From: Streptomyces sp. Ncost-T10-10d
GTDB taxonomy: Bacteria; Actinomycetota; Actinomycetes; Streptomycetales; Streptomycetaceae
Length of the DNA stretch: 64,000 nucleotides
NCBI RefSeq assembly: GCF_900091955.1
Contig: NZ_FMDF01000135.1
Coordinates: 62,001 to 126,000 of the forward strand
Direction of reading: 5' to 3'
In this document: positions 34,287 to 43,068 of the stretch, one piece after another
Layout: every line of letters begins with the position of its first letter
How positions within the stretch are numbered: the stretch's first letter is position 1
Notes under the pieces: generated by a model
The model's database searches: none
The model's input: only the letters and a program-made list of their open reading frames with translations
What the model was told of the DNA's origin: nothing
Made by a program: the position numbers and the translations under genes

Positions 34287-35033
34287 ATGAGCTTGTTCCG
34301 GGACGACGGCGTGGTGCTGCGCACGCAGAAGCTGGGCGAGGCCGACCGGATCATCACGATCCTGACCCGCGGCCACGGCCGGGTACGGGCCGTCGCGCGC
34401 GGCGTGCGGCGCACGAAGTCCAAGTTCGGGGCCCGGCTGGAACCTTTCTCCCATGTCGATGTGCAGTTCTTCGCCCGGGGCAGCGAGCTGATCGGCCGTG
34501 GTCTGCCGCTCTGCACCCAGAGCGAGACGATCGCCCCGTACGGCGGCGGCATCGTCACCGACTACGCCCGGTACACCGCGGGTACCGCGATGCTGGAGAC
34601 CGCCGAACGGTTCACCGACCACGAGGGCGAGCCCGCGGTCCAGCAGTACCTGCTGCTCGTCGGAGGGCTGCGCACCCTTGCCCGCGGCGAACACGAGCCG
34701 CATCTCGTCCTCGACGCCTTCCTGCTGCGTTCGCTCGCCGTCAACGGCTACGCACCCAGCTTCGAGGACTGCGCCAAGTGCGGAATGCCCGGTCCGAACC
34801 GGTTCTTCTCCGTCGCGGCGGGCGGCGTCATATGCGGCGACTGCCGGGTACCCGGCAGCGTCGTACCCTCGGCTGAGGCCGTCACCCTGCTGAGCGCACT
34901 GCTCACCGGCGACTGGGAGACGGCGGACGCGTGCGAGGCGCGTCATGTCAGGGAGGGCAGCGGACTGGTGTCCGCCTATCTGCACTGGCATCTGGAGCGC
35001 GGACTGCGCTCACTGCGGTACGTAGAGAAGTGA
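34287..35033 (+). CDS. recO: DNA repair protein RecO
   Basis: 248 residues. The N-terminal OB fold is seen in SLFRDDGVVLRTQKLGEADRIITILTRGHGRVRAVARGVRRTKSKFG, and the C-terminal zinc-ribbon cysteines in CAKCGMPG and CGDC. RecO with RecR loads RecA onto SSB-coated single strands in RecF-pathway repair. It is followed by uppS, as in many actinobacteria; the two starts are 35 bp apart. Confidence 0.95.
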   Translation: MSLFRDDGVVLRTQKLGEADRIITILTRGHGRVRAVARGVRRTKSKFGARLEPFSHVDVQFFARGSELIGRGLPLCTQSETIAPYGGGIVTDYARYTAGTAMLETAERFTDHEGEPAVQQYLLLVGGLRTLARGEHEPHLVLDAFLLRSLAVNGYAPSFEDCAKCGMPGPNRFFSVAAGGVICGDCRVPGSVVPSAEAVTLLSALLTGDWETADACEARHVREGSGLVSAYLHWHLERGLRSLRYVEK

Positions 35034-35068
35034 CACAGGCAGATCAGGCACAGGGAGCGAGACAGTTC

Positions 35069-35890
35069 ATGGCAGTACGCGGGATTCTCGGCGGCCGTAA
35101 CCGGCGCGACTACAAGACCCCGGAGCCGCACCCCTCCGGTGCCACGCCCCCGAAGATCCCCGGCGAGCTGGTGCCCAAGCACGTCGCCGTCGTGATGGAC
35201 GGCAACGGCCGCTGGGCCAAGGAACGCGGTCTCCCGCGCACCGAGGGCCACAAGGTCGGCGAGGGCGTCGTCATGGACGTCCTCAAGGGCTGCATCGAGA
35301 TGGGCGTCAAGAACCTCTCGCTGTACGCGTTCTCCACCGAGAACTGGAAGCGGTCCCCGGAGGAAGTGAAGTTCCTGATGAACTTCAACCGGGACGTCAT
35401 CCGCCGCCGCCGCGACGAGATGGACGAACTGGGCATCCGCATCCGCTGGGTGGGGCGCATGCCGAAGCTGTGGAAGTCCGTCGTCCAGGAGCTCCAGGTC
35501 GCCCAGGAGCAGACGAAGGACAACGACAGGATGACGCTGTACTTCTGCGTCAACTACGGCGGCCGGGCCGAGATCGCCGACGCCGCGCAGCGCATCGCGC
35601 AGGATGTCGCGGCCGGGAAGCTGGACCCGGCCAAGATCAACGAGAAGACGTTCGCGAAGTACATCTACTACCCGGACATGCCGGACGTCGACCTCTTCGT
35701 CCGCCCCAGCGGCGAGCAGCGCACCTCCAACTACCTGATCTGGCAGAGCGCATACGCCGAGATGGTCTTCCAGGACGTGCTCTGGCCGGACTTCGACCGC
35801 CGTGACCTGTGGCGGGCATGTCTGGAGTTCGCCCAGCGGGACCGGCGCTTCGGCGGTGCGGTGGAGGCGGCCCAGGAGCCGAAGGGCTGA
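35069..35890 (+). CDS. uppS: Isoprenyl transferase (undecaprenyl diphosphate synthase type)
   Basis: 273 residues of the cis-prenyltransferase family: VAVVMDGNGRWAKERGLPRTEGHKVG (catalytic Asp and diphosphate site), LYAFSTENWKRSPEEV, NYGGRAEI and DLFVRPSGEQRTSNYLIWQSAYAE. It makes the polyprenyl carrier for cell-wall synthesis. ATG 35069 gives the conserved MAVRGILGG start; an in-frame GTG at 35030 overlaps the recO stop. Streptomyces usually encodes more than one such enzyme, so the chain length made here is uncertain. Confidence 0.93.
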   Translation: MAVRGILGGRNRRDYKTPEPHPSGATPPKIPGELVPKHVAVVMDGNGRWAKERGLPRTEGHKVGEGVVMDVLKGCIEMGVKNLSLYAFSTENWKRSPEEVKFLMNFNRDVIRRRRDEMDELGIRIRWVGRMPKLWKSVVQELQVAQEQTKDNDRMTLYFCVNYGGRAEIADAAQRIAQDVAAGKLDPAKINEKTFAKYIYYPDMPDVDLFVRPSGEQRTSNYLIWQSAYAEMVFQDVLWPDFDRRDLWRACLEFAQRDRRFGGAVEAAQEPKG

Positions 35891-35898
35891 GGAAGGGG

Positions 35899-35923
35899 GG
35901 TCCGGGGGCATCACCCCCGGACC
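35899..35923. terminator. Bidirectional terminator between uppS and zur
   Basis: 10-bp perfect stem (35899-35908 with 35914-35923) and a 5-base loop, lying exactly between two convergent stop codons. Confidence 0.75.
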
Positions 35924-35924
35924 G

Positions 35925-36359
35925 TCATCCCTTCGCGCTCGCGCACTCCGCGCACGTCCCGAAGATCTCCACCGTGTGGGCCACGTTCACATACCCGTGC
36001 TGCGTGGCGATCGTCTCCGCCCACTGCTCCACCGCGGGCCCCTCGACCTCCACGGCCTTGCCGCACATCCGGCACACCAGATGGTGGTGGTGGTCGCCGG
36101 TCGAGCAGCGCCGGTACACGGACTCGCCGTCCGTGGTGCGCAGCACATCGACCTCGCCCGCATCGGCAAGGGACTGAAGCGTGCGGTAGACGGTGGTCAG
36201 CCCGACCGAGTCACCGCGGTGCTTGAGCACATCGTGCAGCTCCTGGGCGCTGCGGAACTCGTCCACCTCGTCGAGCGCCGCAGCCACCGCCGCCCGCTGC
36301 CGGGTCGACCGGCCGCGTACCGGGGCCGCGTTCGTTCCACTGATCGGCGCCGTCGCCAC
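35925..36359 (-). CDS. zur: Zinc uptake regulator Zur (Fur family)
   Basis: 144 residues. The Fur-type winged helix (STRQRAAVAAALDEVDEFRSAQELHDVL, VGLTTVYRTLQSLADAGEVD) is followed by metal sites: the HHHH cluster, CRMCG and CAEC for the structural zinc. Zur with zinc represses zinc-import genes. GTG 36359 has a strong GAGGAGG 5 bases upstream; the longer frames from 36398 or 36428 lack one. It lies downstream of znuB on the same strand, so it may be part of the zinc operon. Confidence 0.95.
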   Translation of the reverse strand: MATAPISGTNAAPVRGRSTRQRAAVAAALDEVDEFRSAQELHDVLKHRGDSVGLTTVYRTLQSLADAGEVDVLRTTDGESVYRRCSTGDHHHHLVCRMCGKAVEVEGPAVEQWAETIATQHGYVNVAHTVEIFGTCAECASAKG

Positions 36360-36424
36360 AGCAGCCTCCTCGTGTCGCCCGTACCTGTGTCGGGCCATTG
36401 TGCCAGCCCGTCCGGGCACCACGG

Positions 36425-37318
36425 TCAAACCCGGAGCTCGTCCGTGGCCGGGCGGGAGGCCGGTACCTCAAGAGTGCACTCCTCGGACGCCGTTTCGCTC
36501 CGGCGGGCGCGCCTTCTGGCCAGCGGGGTCGCGAGCAGCGTCAGGACGACGAAGACCACGATGGCCAGCAGCACGATCGTCGCGCCGGGCGGGACGTCCT
36601 GGTAGTACGAGGTCACGGTGCCGGCCAGGGTCACCGCCGTACCGATGACGACGGACAGTACGAACGTCACCTTGAAGGACCTGGAGATCTGCTGCGCGGC
36701 CGCGACCGGCACCACCATCAGCGCGCTGACCAGCAGCAGCCCGACGACCCGCATCGCCACGGTGACGGTCACCGCCGCCGTCACGGCGACCAGCAGATTC
36801 AGTGCGCGTACCGGCAGCCCGGTGACCCGGGCGAACTCCTCGTCCTGGCTGACCGCGAACAACTGCCGTCGCAGCCCCAGCGTCACCAGCAGCACGAAGG
36901 CGGCCAGCAGACAGATCGCGGTGATGTCCTCGGTGGAGACCGTGGAGAGGGAGCCGAAGAGATACGAGGTGAGGTTGGCGTTGGAGCCGGTGTCGGAGAG
37001 GTTGATCAGCAGGACACCGCCCGCCATGCCGCCGTAGAACAGCATGGCCAGCGCGATGTCGCCGCGAGTGCGTCCGTACCAGCGGATCAGTTCCATCACG
37101 ACGGCGCCGACGACGGCGACCGCCGTGGCCATCCACACCGGGCTGGTGGAGAGCAGGAAGCCGAGGCCGACACCGGTCATGGCGATATGGCCGATGCCGT
37201 CGCCCATCAGGGCCTGGCGGCGCTGGACGAGATAGATGCCGACGGCGGGGGCGATGACGCCGACCAGTACGGCGGCGAGCAGGGCCCGCTGCATGAACGG
37301 AGGGTCGAGGAATTCCAT
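36425..37318 (-). CDS. znuB: Zinc ABC transporter permease
   Basis: 297 residues, about 8-9 membrane segments, of the ABC-3 (ZnuB/MntB) type: QRALLAAVLVGVIAPAVGIYLVQRRQALMGDGIGHIAMTGVGLG at the start and RVVGLLLVSALMVVPVAAAQQI later. It forms the inner-membrane channel of the zinc importer with ZnuC and the binding protein. The start lies 2 bp after the znuC stop, so the two are coupled. Confidence 0.93.
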   Translation of the reverse strand: MEFLDPPFMQRALLAAVLVGVIAPAVGIYLVQRRQALMGDGIGHIAMTGVGLGFLLSTSPVWMATAVAVVGAVVMELIRWYGRTRGDIALAMLFYGGMAGGVLLINLSDTGSNANLTSYLFGSLSTVSTEDITAICLLAAFVLLVTLGLRRQLFAVSQDEEFARVTGLPVRALNLLVAVTAAVTVTVAMRVVGLLLVSALMVVPVAAAQQISRSFKVTFVLSVVIGTAVTLAGTVTSYYQDVPPGATIVLLAIVVFVVLTLLATPLARRRARRSETASEECTLEVPASRPATDELRV

Positions 37319-37320
37319 GA

Positions 37321-38103
37321 TCAGCTCAGCAGTCCCGTCCGGACGGGCTCGGAGGCCGCGTGGGGGTGTACATGGTCGTGTCCGGGCAGGGCGTGCTGGC
37401 CCAGCGCCTTCGGGGGCGGCCCGTCGTGCATCACACAGCCGTCGCGCAGCACGATCGCGCGGTCGATCAGCGGCTCCAGCGGGCCGAGCTCATGCAGCAC
37501 GAGCAGCACCGTGGTGCCGGCCGCGACCTGTTCGCGAAGCGTCGCGGCGAGGATCTCCTGGCTGGCCAGGTCGACGCCGGCCATCGGCTCGTCCATGATC
37601 AGCAGCTCCGGTTCGGCGGCCAGTGCCCGGGCGATCAGCACCCGCTGGTGCTGCCCGCCGGAGAGCGCGTTCACGGAGTCCTTGGCCCGGTCGGCGAGGC
37701 CCACGAGGTCGATGGCCCGGTCGACGGCGGCCCGGTCGGCCTTGCGGAGCAGCCCCAGCTTCGTACGGGACAGGCGCCCGGAGGAGACGACCTCGCGGAT
37801 CGTGGCGGGCACCCCGCCGGCCGCCGTGGTGCGCTGGGGTACGTAACCGATGCGCGCCCAGCTGCGGAAGCGGCGCAGCGGGGTGCCGAACAGCTCGATG
37901 GAGCCGCCGGTGAGCGGGACCTGGCCGATGACGGAGCGTACGGCGGTCGACTTGCCCGAGCCGTTGGCGCCGAGCAGGGCGACGACCTCGCCGCGGTGGA
38001 CGGTCAGGTCGATGCCGCGCAGCACCGGACGCGCGCCGAGCGTGGCGGTGGCGCCGCGCAGGGCTATGACGGGTTCGGTCGTGGTGCTCCCGGGCTCGGG
38101 CAT
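37321..38103 (-). CDS. znuC: Zinc ABC transporter ATP-binding protein
   Basis: 260 residues with Walker A GANGSGKST, signature LSGGQ, Walker B LLIMDEP and the H-loop LVLHEL. The C-terminus is His-rich (GQHALPGHDHVHPH), as often in metal importers. ATG 38103 has GGAGG 5 bases upstream; a GTG at 38145 overlaps the znuA stop and would add 14 residues. It supplies energy for ZnuB. Confidence 0.93.
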   Translation of the reverse strand: MPEPGSTTTEPVIALRGATATLGARPVLRGIDLTVHRGEVVALLGANGSGKSTAVRSVIGQVPLTGGSIELFGTPLRRFRSWARIGYVPQRTTAAGGVPATIREVVSSGRLSRTKLGLLRKADRAAVDRAIDLVGLADRAKDSVNALSGGQHQRVLIARALAAEPELLIMDEPMAGVDLASQEILAATLREQVAAGTTVLLVLHELGPLEPLIDRAIVLRDGCVMHDGPPPKALGQHALPGHDHVHPHAASEPVRTGLLS

Positions 38104-38141
38104 GAGCGCCTCCGATGCTGGTGCGGCGGGTGTTCCGTGGG

Positions 38142-39095
38142 TCACTTCGCGCCGAGCGCCTTCTGCAGGGCGGCGAGATTGGACTGCATGACCTCGATGT
38201 AGTCATCGCCCTTGGACTTGTCCGTGATTCCCTCCAGCGGGTCCAGGACGTCGGTCTTCAGGCCGGTGTCCTTGGCGAGGGTCTTCGCGGTCTTGTCGCT
38301 GGCGAGCGTCTCGAAGAATACGGTGGTGACCTTGTTCTTCTCCGCGACGGTGTGGATCTCGCTGATCCGGGCGGGGCTGGGCTCGGCCTCGGGGTCGACT
38401 CCGGCGATGCCCTCCTGGGTCAGGCCGTAGCGCTCGGCGAGGTACCCGAAGGCGGAGTGGGTGGTGATGAAGGTCTTGGTCGCGGTGTCCTTCAGGCCCG
38501 TCTCGTACGCCGTGTTCAGTGCATCGAGCTTGTCGACCAGCGCGTCCGTGTTCTTGCGGTAGTCCGCGGCGTGGTCGGGGTCGGTCTTCTCCAGGGACTT
38601 TCCGACGCCCTTGGCGACCTCGGCGTACTTCACCGGGTCCAGCCAGATGTGGGGGTCGGCTCCGGCCTCGTCGCCGTGGTGCTCATGACCGTGTTCGTCG
38701 GCGCCGGTCTCGGTGCCGTGGTCTTCCAGCACGGTGAGGGTCGAGGCGTCGACGACGTCCTTCGAGCCGGACTGCTTGATGGCGTCGTCGACGGCGGGCT
38801 GGATGCCCTTGAGGTACAGGACGTAGTCGGCGTCGCCGAGTCCGCCGATCTGCCGCGGGGTGAGCTCCAGATCGTGCGGCTCGACCCCCGGCTTGGTCAG
38901 CGTGGTGACCGAGACGTGCTTCCCGCCGATCTGCTCGGCCAGGAACTGCATCGGATAGAACGAGGCCACGACATTCAGCTTGTCGCCGTTCTTGTGGGCG
39001 GCGGCATCCGAGGCGGAGCAGGCGGTGAGGGCGGTGAGGCCGAGGACGACTGCTCCGGCGACGGCGGCTGTGGGTATGAGGCGGCTTACGTTCAT
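38142..39095 (-). CDS. znuA: Zinc ABC transporter substrate-binding lipoprotein
   Basis: 317 residues. The signal peptide ends in a lipobox (LTALTACSAS). The ZnuA/TroA fold follows, with FYPMQFLAEQIGG, LTKPGVEPHDLELTPRQ (zinc His), a His/Asp-rich loop (DEHGHEHHGDEAGADPH), the THSAFGYLAERYGL ligand region and FFETLASDKTAKTLA. It captures extracellular zinc for ZnuBC. ATG 39095 overlaps the first Zur-box candidate, so the mRNA leader must be very short or absent. It is first in the operon znuA-znuC-znuB(-zur). Confidence 0.94.
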   Translation of the reverse strand: MNVSRLIPTAAVAGAVVLGLTALTACSASDAAAHKNGDKLNVVASFYPMQFLAEQIGGKHVSVTTLTKPGVEPHDLELTPRQIGGLGDADYVLYLKGIQPAVDDAIKQSGSKDVVDASTLTVLEDHGTETGADEHGHEHHGDEAGADPHIWLDPVKYAEVAKGVGKSLEKTDPDHAADYRKNTDALVDKLDALNTAYETGLKDTATKTFITTHSAFGYLAERYGLTQEGIAGVDPEAEPSPARISEIHTVAEKNKVTTVFFETLASDKTAKTLAKDTGLKTDVLDPLEGITDKSKGDDYIEVMQSNLAALQKALGAK

Positions 39096-39131
39096 GACAG
39101 TCATTTTCAACAAAACTGGAAACGATTGTCA
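39095..39131 (-). promoter_or_regulatory. Two tandem Zur-box candidates at the znuA start
   Basis: TGACAGTCATTTTCA (39095-39109) and TGGAAACGATTGTCA (39117-39131), 22 bp apart and so on the same helical face. Both fit the actinobacterial Zur pattern TGAAAATGATTTTCA. Occupancy by Zur with zinc would cover the znuA start and promoter. Confidence 0.85.
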
Positions 39132-39177
39132 ACAAGGCTGATGAGATGACCCCTCGGCCGACTGCGCCGATACCGAT

Positions 39178-39208
39178 TTGATCCAAGGGGCGTGCCCGCC
39201 GGTAATCT
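39178..39208 (+). promoter_or_regulatory. Candidate glyS promoter
   Basis: TTGATC (39178-39183) and TAATCT (39203-39208) with a 19-bp spacer, about 95 bp upstream of the glyS start. The -10 is good; the spacing is long. No T-box structure is recognised in the leader. Confidence 0.4.
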
Positions 39209-39304
39209 GAAGCATTCGCCCGCCCGTCTCCCGACCACCACCCCCCCACCTAGGCGCTTCGCGCCGCCCCTGTCCAATTTCGTCGTCGTAATGAAGAGAG
39301 CACC

Positions 39305-40687
39305 GTGGCCGCCGACAAGATCGACTCCATCGTCAGCCTGAGCAAGCGCCGTGGCTTCGTCTATCCCTGCAGTGAGATCTACGGTGGCCAGCGCGCCGCC
39401 TGGGACTACGGGCCGCTGGGCGTCGAGCTGAAGGAGAACCTCAAGCGCCAGTGGTGGCGCTACATGGTCACCTCGCGCGAGGACGTGGTCGGACTCGACT
39501 CGTCGGTCATCCTGGCCCCCGAGGTCTGGGTGGCCTCCGGCCATGTCGCCACGTTCACCGATCCGCTGACCGAGTGCACCTCCTGTCACAAGCGCTTCCG
39601 CGCCGACCACCTGGAGGAGGCGTACGAGGAGAAGCACGGCCACGCGCCCGCGAACGGCCTGGCCGAGCTCAACTGCCCCAACTGCGGCAACAAGGGCACC
39701 TTCACCGAGCCCAAGCAGTTCTCGGGTCTGCTCTCCACCCACCTCGGCCCGACCCAGGACTCCGGCTCGGTCGCCTACCTGCGTCCCGAGACCGCCCAGG
39801 GCATCTTCACCAACTTCGGCCAGGTGCAGCAGACTTCGCGCAAGAAGCCGCCGTTCGGTATCGCCCAGATGGGCAAGTCCTTCCGGAACGAGATCACTCC
39901 GGGCAACTTCATCTTCCGCACCCGCGAGTTCGAGCAGATGGAGATGGAGTTCTTCGTCAAGCCGGGCGAGGACGAGAAGTGGCAGGAATACTGGATGGAG
40001 CAGCGCTGGAACTGGTACACCGGCCTGGGCCTGCGCGAGGAGAACATGCGGTGGTTCGAGCACCCGCAGGAGAAGCTCTCGCACTACTCCAAGCGCACCG
40101 CTGACATCGAGTACCGCTTCCGCTTCGGCGGCAGCGAGTGGGGCGAGCTGGAGGGTGTCGCCAACCGCACGGACTACGACCTCAAGGCGCACTCCAAGGC
40201 CTCGGGCACGGACCTGTCCTTCTTCGACCAGGAGGCCGGCGAGCGCTGGACTCCGTACGTCATCGAGCCGGCAGCCGGTGTCGGCCGCGCGATGCTCGCC
40301 TTCCTCCTCGACGCCTACATCGAGGACGAGGCGCCCAACGCCAAGGGCGTCATGGAGAAGCGCACCGTGATGCGTCTCGACCCGCGCCTCGCGCCGGTCA
40401 AGGTCGCCGTCCTGCCGCTGTCCCGCAACCCGCAGCTGTCGCCGAAGGCCAAGGGCCTCGCGACCGACCTGCGGAAGAACTGGAACATCGAGTTCGACGA
40501 CGCGGGCGCCATCGGCCGCCGCTACCGTCGTCAGGACGAGATCGGTACGCCGTTCTGCGTCACCGTCGACTTCGACACCCTCGACGACAACGCGGTGACC
40601 GTGCGTGAGCGCGACACCATGAAGCAGGAGCGCGTCTCCCTGGACCAGATCCAGGCCTACCTCGGCGCCCGGCTGCTGGGCTGCTGA
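39305..40687 (+). CDS. glyS: Glycyl-tRNA synthetase (alpha2 type)
   Basis: 460 residues of the single-chain class II GlyRS type: SLSKRRGFVYPCSEIYGGQRAAWDYGPLG at the start, the zinc-binding cysteines CTSCHKRF and CPNCGNKG, and RPETAQGIFTNF, FRNEITPGNFIFRTREFEQMEMEFF (motif 2) and EPAAGVGRAMLAFLLDAY. The C-terminal anticodon-binding domain ends in RRYRRQDEIGTPFCVTVDFDTL. It charges tRNA-Gly. GTG start at 39305. Confidence 0.97.
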   Translation: MAADKIDSIVSLSKRRGFVYPCSEIYGGQRAAWDYGPLGVELKENLKRQWWRYMVTSREDVVGLDSSVILAPEVWVASGHVATFTDPLTECTSCHKRFRADHLEEAYEEKHGHAPANGLAELNCPNCGNKGTFTEPKQFSGLLSTHLGPTQDSGSVAYLRPETAQGIFTNFGQVQQTSRKKPPFGIAQMGKSFRNEITPGNFIFRTREFEQMEMEFFVKPGEDEKWQEYWMEQRWNWYTGLGLREENMRWFEHPQEKLSHYSKRTADIEYRFRFGGSEWGELEGVANRTDYDLKAHSKASGTDLSFFDQEAGERWTPYVIEPAAGVGRAMLAFLLDAYIEDEAPNAKGVMEKRTVMRLDPRLAPVKVAVLPLSRNPQLSPKAKGLATDLRKNWNIEFDDAGAIGRRYRRQDEIGTPFCVTVDFDTLDDNAVTVRERDTMKQERVSLDQIQAYLGARLLGC

Positions 40688-40706
40688 CGCACCACGGTTT
40701 CACGGC

Positions 40707-40742
40707 GAAGCCCCCGGTTCCTCGTACGGAACCGGGGGCTTC
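40707..40742 (+). terminator. Terminator after glyS
   Basis: Perfect 15-bp stem (40707-40721 with 40728-40742), 6-base loop, beginning 19 bp past the stop and followed by CGTTG. Confidence 0.85.
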
Positions 40743-40804
40743 GTTGCACACTGTCCACGCTGAGCAGTTGCGTCAACGCGTCAATGCGTCAACAGGAGGC
40801 TCGG

Positions 40805-41008
40805 ATGACGTCCATGACCACGAGCAAGGTCAGCAGAGGGGATCAGCACGGCCGTGAACACGTCGTCCATGTACGGAAGTCGGGGATGCAGCGGCAGCTG
40901 AGCTGCGACACCTGCGGCTGGCGCAAGGGCGTCCAGTTCCTGCCCTGGCTCAAGGCCGAGGAACATCTCGCCGAGGTCCATCAGGCGACGGTCGACCCGA
41001 CCGCCTGA
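40805..41008 (+). CDS. Small C2H2-type zinc-finger-like protein
   Basis: 67 residues. The central pattern is CDTC-x16-H-x4-H (C-x2-C ... EEHLAEVH), which looks like a compact zinc-binding module; the N-terminal half is basic and His-rich. ATG 40805 is preceded by AGGAGG with 6-base spacing, a strong sign that it is translated. It follows the glyS terminator. Function unknown; conserved small proteins of this kind are common in Streptomyces. Confidence 0.65.
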   Translation: MTSMTTSKVSRGDQHGREHVVHVRKSGMQRQLSCDTCGWRKGVQFLPWLKAEEHLAEVHQATVDPTA

Positions 41009-41211
41009 GCGGGCCGCCCGCGATCGCGACGCTTCACCCGGCCGTGCCGAAAACCGGATGCGGTGGCCGACGGGGCCGAGGTACGGTTCCGGCATGTCTT
41101 CGTTCTTCCAGATCTACGAGTGAGAGCGCGGCGGGTCCGACCACCCGCCGCCCATCGGATCGATTCCAGGTCGCTTCAGACCTCACTTCTCACCACGAAT
41201 GGGAGAACGCC

Positions 41212-41481
41212 GTGGCCAAGAGCCGCAACAACCTCCTCGGTGTGGGCGGACAGCGCAAGAAGCTGTCCCGCGCCGAGCAGCAGGGCGCGGGCTCTGCGCG
41301 CAATGCCGACCGCAGGACGGCTGCCGAGCAGAAGCAGGAGCTGCTGCGCAAGATGCGTGAGCGCGCGCAGTCGGGACCGGCCTCCGCACAGGCCGCCGAG
41401 TCCGCCGCGCAGACCGGGCCGTCGTCGGACGACTCCGCGCAGCCGAGTACGTCCGAGCAGGACACCTCGGCACAGAGCTGA
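41212..41481 (+). CDS. Small hydrophilic protein (DUF6243-like)
   Basis: 89 residues starting AKSRNNLLGVGGQRKKLSRAEQQG, which I recognise as the DUF6243 type. It is very hydrophilic, with a basic helix (RRTAAEQKQELLRKMRERAQ) and an Ala/Ser/Gln tail. GTG 41212 has GGGAGA upstream. The frame extends upstream to 41044 but without family-like sequence. Function unknown. Confidence 0.65.
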   Translation: MAKSRNNLLGVGGQRKKLSRAEQQGAGSARNADRRTAAEQKQELLRKMRERAQSGPASAQAAESAAQTGPSSDDSAQPSTSEQDTSAQS

Positions 41482-41504
41482 CGCCCCTCACCACCCGTAC
41501 GACC

Positions 41505-41539
41505 GTGGGCCCGGATCACCTGGAGTGATCCGGGCCCAC
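41505..41539. terminator. Bidirectional terminator
   Basis: Perfect 15-bp stem (41505-41519 with 41525-41539) with a 5-base loop, between the DUF6243-like gene and the convergent MFS gene. Confidence 0.85.
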
Positions 41540-41571
41540 GCCCTTGTCCGTGCCCCGTTGCCGCCCTGCGC

Positions 41572-43062
41572 TCACGCCACCTTGCGCGGCAGCCGAAGAC
41601 TCAGCAGCACCGTCAGCACGACCGCGGCCAGCTGCACCAGCAGCGTCACGGCCAGCGCGTCCCGCATCCCCGAGCCCGGGACCAGAGAGAGGAACAGCGT
41701 GCCGAGCGTGGCCACGCCCAGCGCCAGCGCCGCCTGCTGAGTCGTCGTCATCACCCCGCCGCCCACACCGGCACGCGCGGGCGGTACGTCGGAGAGCACG
41801 ATGCGGAACAGCACGGGAAGTTGCAGCCCCTGCCCGAACCCCGCGATCGCGACCCCCGGCATCAACCCCAGCAGCCCGAGACCGGACCACTCACGCCACA
41901 CGGTGAACGCCAGCACCAGCACGCCCACCCCTTGGATCAGCCCGCCGGCCGTCACGACCCGGCTGCCGTACCGCAGGATCAGCCGCGGTCCCGCCAGTGA
42001 CGCCACGAAGAAGGCCACCGCCATCGGGGCCATCGAGAGACCCGCTGCCGCCGGCCCCAGCTTCAGGCCCTGCTGCAGCGCCACCGCGATCACGAACATG
42101 AAGCCACCGAAGCCGATCGAGAACGGCACCACCAGCGCCAGCCCGCGCCGCAGCGAGTCCAGCCGCAGCAGGCTCGGCGGTACCAGAGGGGTCTGCCCGA
42201 GCCGGTCGGCCCGCTGTTCGACCCGGTAGAAGGCGTACGCGGCGAACGGGAACAGGGCCAGCGAGACCCAGGTCCACGCCGGCCAGCCCGCGGCGCGCCC
42301 CTCCGTCAACGGGGCGAGCAGCGTCACCAGTGACACGGTCAGCAGCACAGTGCCCGGTACGTCGATCGGCGCGGGCTTGTCGGAGCGGGTCTCCGGCACG
42401 GCGCGGGCGGCCAGGACCAGCCCCACCGCCGCCACCGGAACGTTCACGAGGAACACCGAACGCCAGCCCGCGCTCTCGCCGAACACCGACGACAGCGGCG
42501 CGGCGGCGACGAGCACCCCGCCGAGGATCTGGCCCGCGACCATGGAGAGCCCGGCCGTCGCCCCGTACAGGCTCATCGCCCGGGCCCGCCGGTGCCCGGA
42601 CGTGGCCGCCTGAATGGTGGCGAGCACCTGCGGCAGCATCAGCGCCGCAGCGGCGCCCTGCGCCACCCGCGACCCGACCAGCGTCCAGGCGTTCGGGGCG
42701 AGCCCGCAGGCGAGCGAGGTGATCCCGAAGGCGGCGATACCCAGCAGGAAGAGGCGGCGCCGCCCGGCCATGTCGCCGAGCCGGCCGCCGAGGACGAGCA
42801 GTACGGCATAGGCGAGGCCGTAGCCCGCGACGACCAGTTCGAGCAGCGCAGGGCCCGCGTTCAGATCATGGTCGATCGTCGGCAGGGCGACATTCACGAT
42901 GAAGAAGTCGATGAGCGGCAGCGCAGCGCCGAGGAGCACGGTGAACAGGCCGAGTGCGCCGAGCACCGGAGTGGGGTGGTCGTGCCGCACCACTCGGGCG
43001 GCGGTAGCGGATGTCTGTGTCCGTACAGTTGATTCACTCACCTCACCGAGCATCGTCGCCAT
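41572..43062 (-). CDS. MFS drug-type exporter (DHA2/EmrB-QacA)
   Basis: 496 residues with 14 predicted membrane segments: LIDFFIVNVALPTIDHDL (motif D1 region), GRLGDMAGRRRLFLLG (motif A), SRVAQGAAAALMLPQVLA and GGVMTTTQQAALALGVATLG. Typical substrates are drugs and dyes pumped out by proton antiport. ATG 43062 (MATMLGEVSEST) is chosen; ATG 43053 is possible. The upstream promoter contains CTGGTACCAG repeats shared with the divergent XRE/MmyB-type regulator, which is the likely controller. Confidence 0.87.
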   Translation of the reverse strand: MATMLGEVSESTVRTQTSATAARVVRHDHPTPVLGALGLFTVLLGAALPLIDFFIVNVALPTIDHDLNAGPALLELVVAGYGLAYAVLLVLGGRLGDMAGRRRLFLLGIAAFGITSLACGLAPNAWTLVGSRVAQGAAAALMLPQVLATIQAATSGHRRARAMSLYGATAGLSMVAGQILGGVLVAAAPLSSVFGESAGWRSVFLVNVPVAAVGLVLAARAVPETRSDKPAPIDVPGTVLLTVSLVTLLAPLTEGRAAGWPAWTWVSLALFPFAAYAFYRVEQRADRLGQTPLVPPSLLRLDSLRRGLALVVPFSIGFGGFMFVIAVALQQGLKLGPAAAGLSMAPMAVAFFVASLAGPRLILRYGSRVVTAGGLIQGVGVLVLAFTVWREWSGLGLLGLMPGVAIAGFGQGLQLPVLFRIVLSDVPPARAGVGGGVMTTTQQAALALGVATLGTLFLSLVPGSGMRDALAVTLLVQLAAVVLTVLLSLRLPRKVA

Positions 43063-43068
43063 CTCAGC

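Noticed and set aside
39132..39304. T-box riboswitch before glyS
   Set aside because: No T-box consensus or specifier-loop structure could be seen in the leader.
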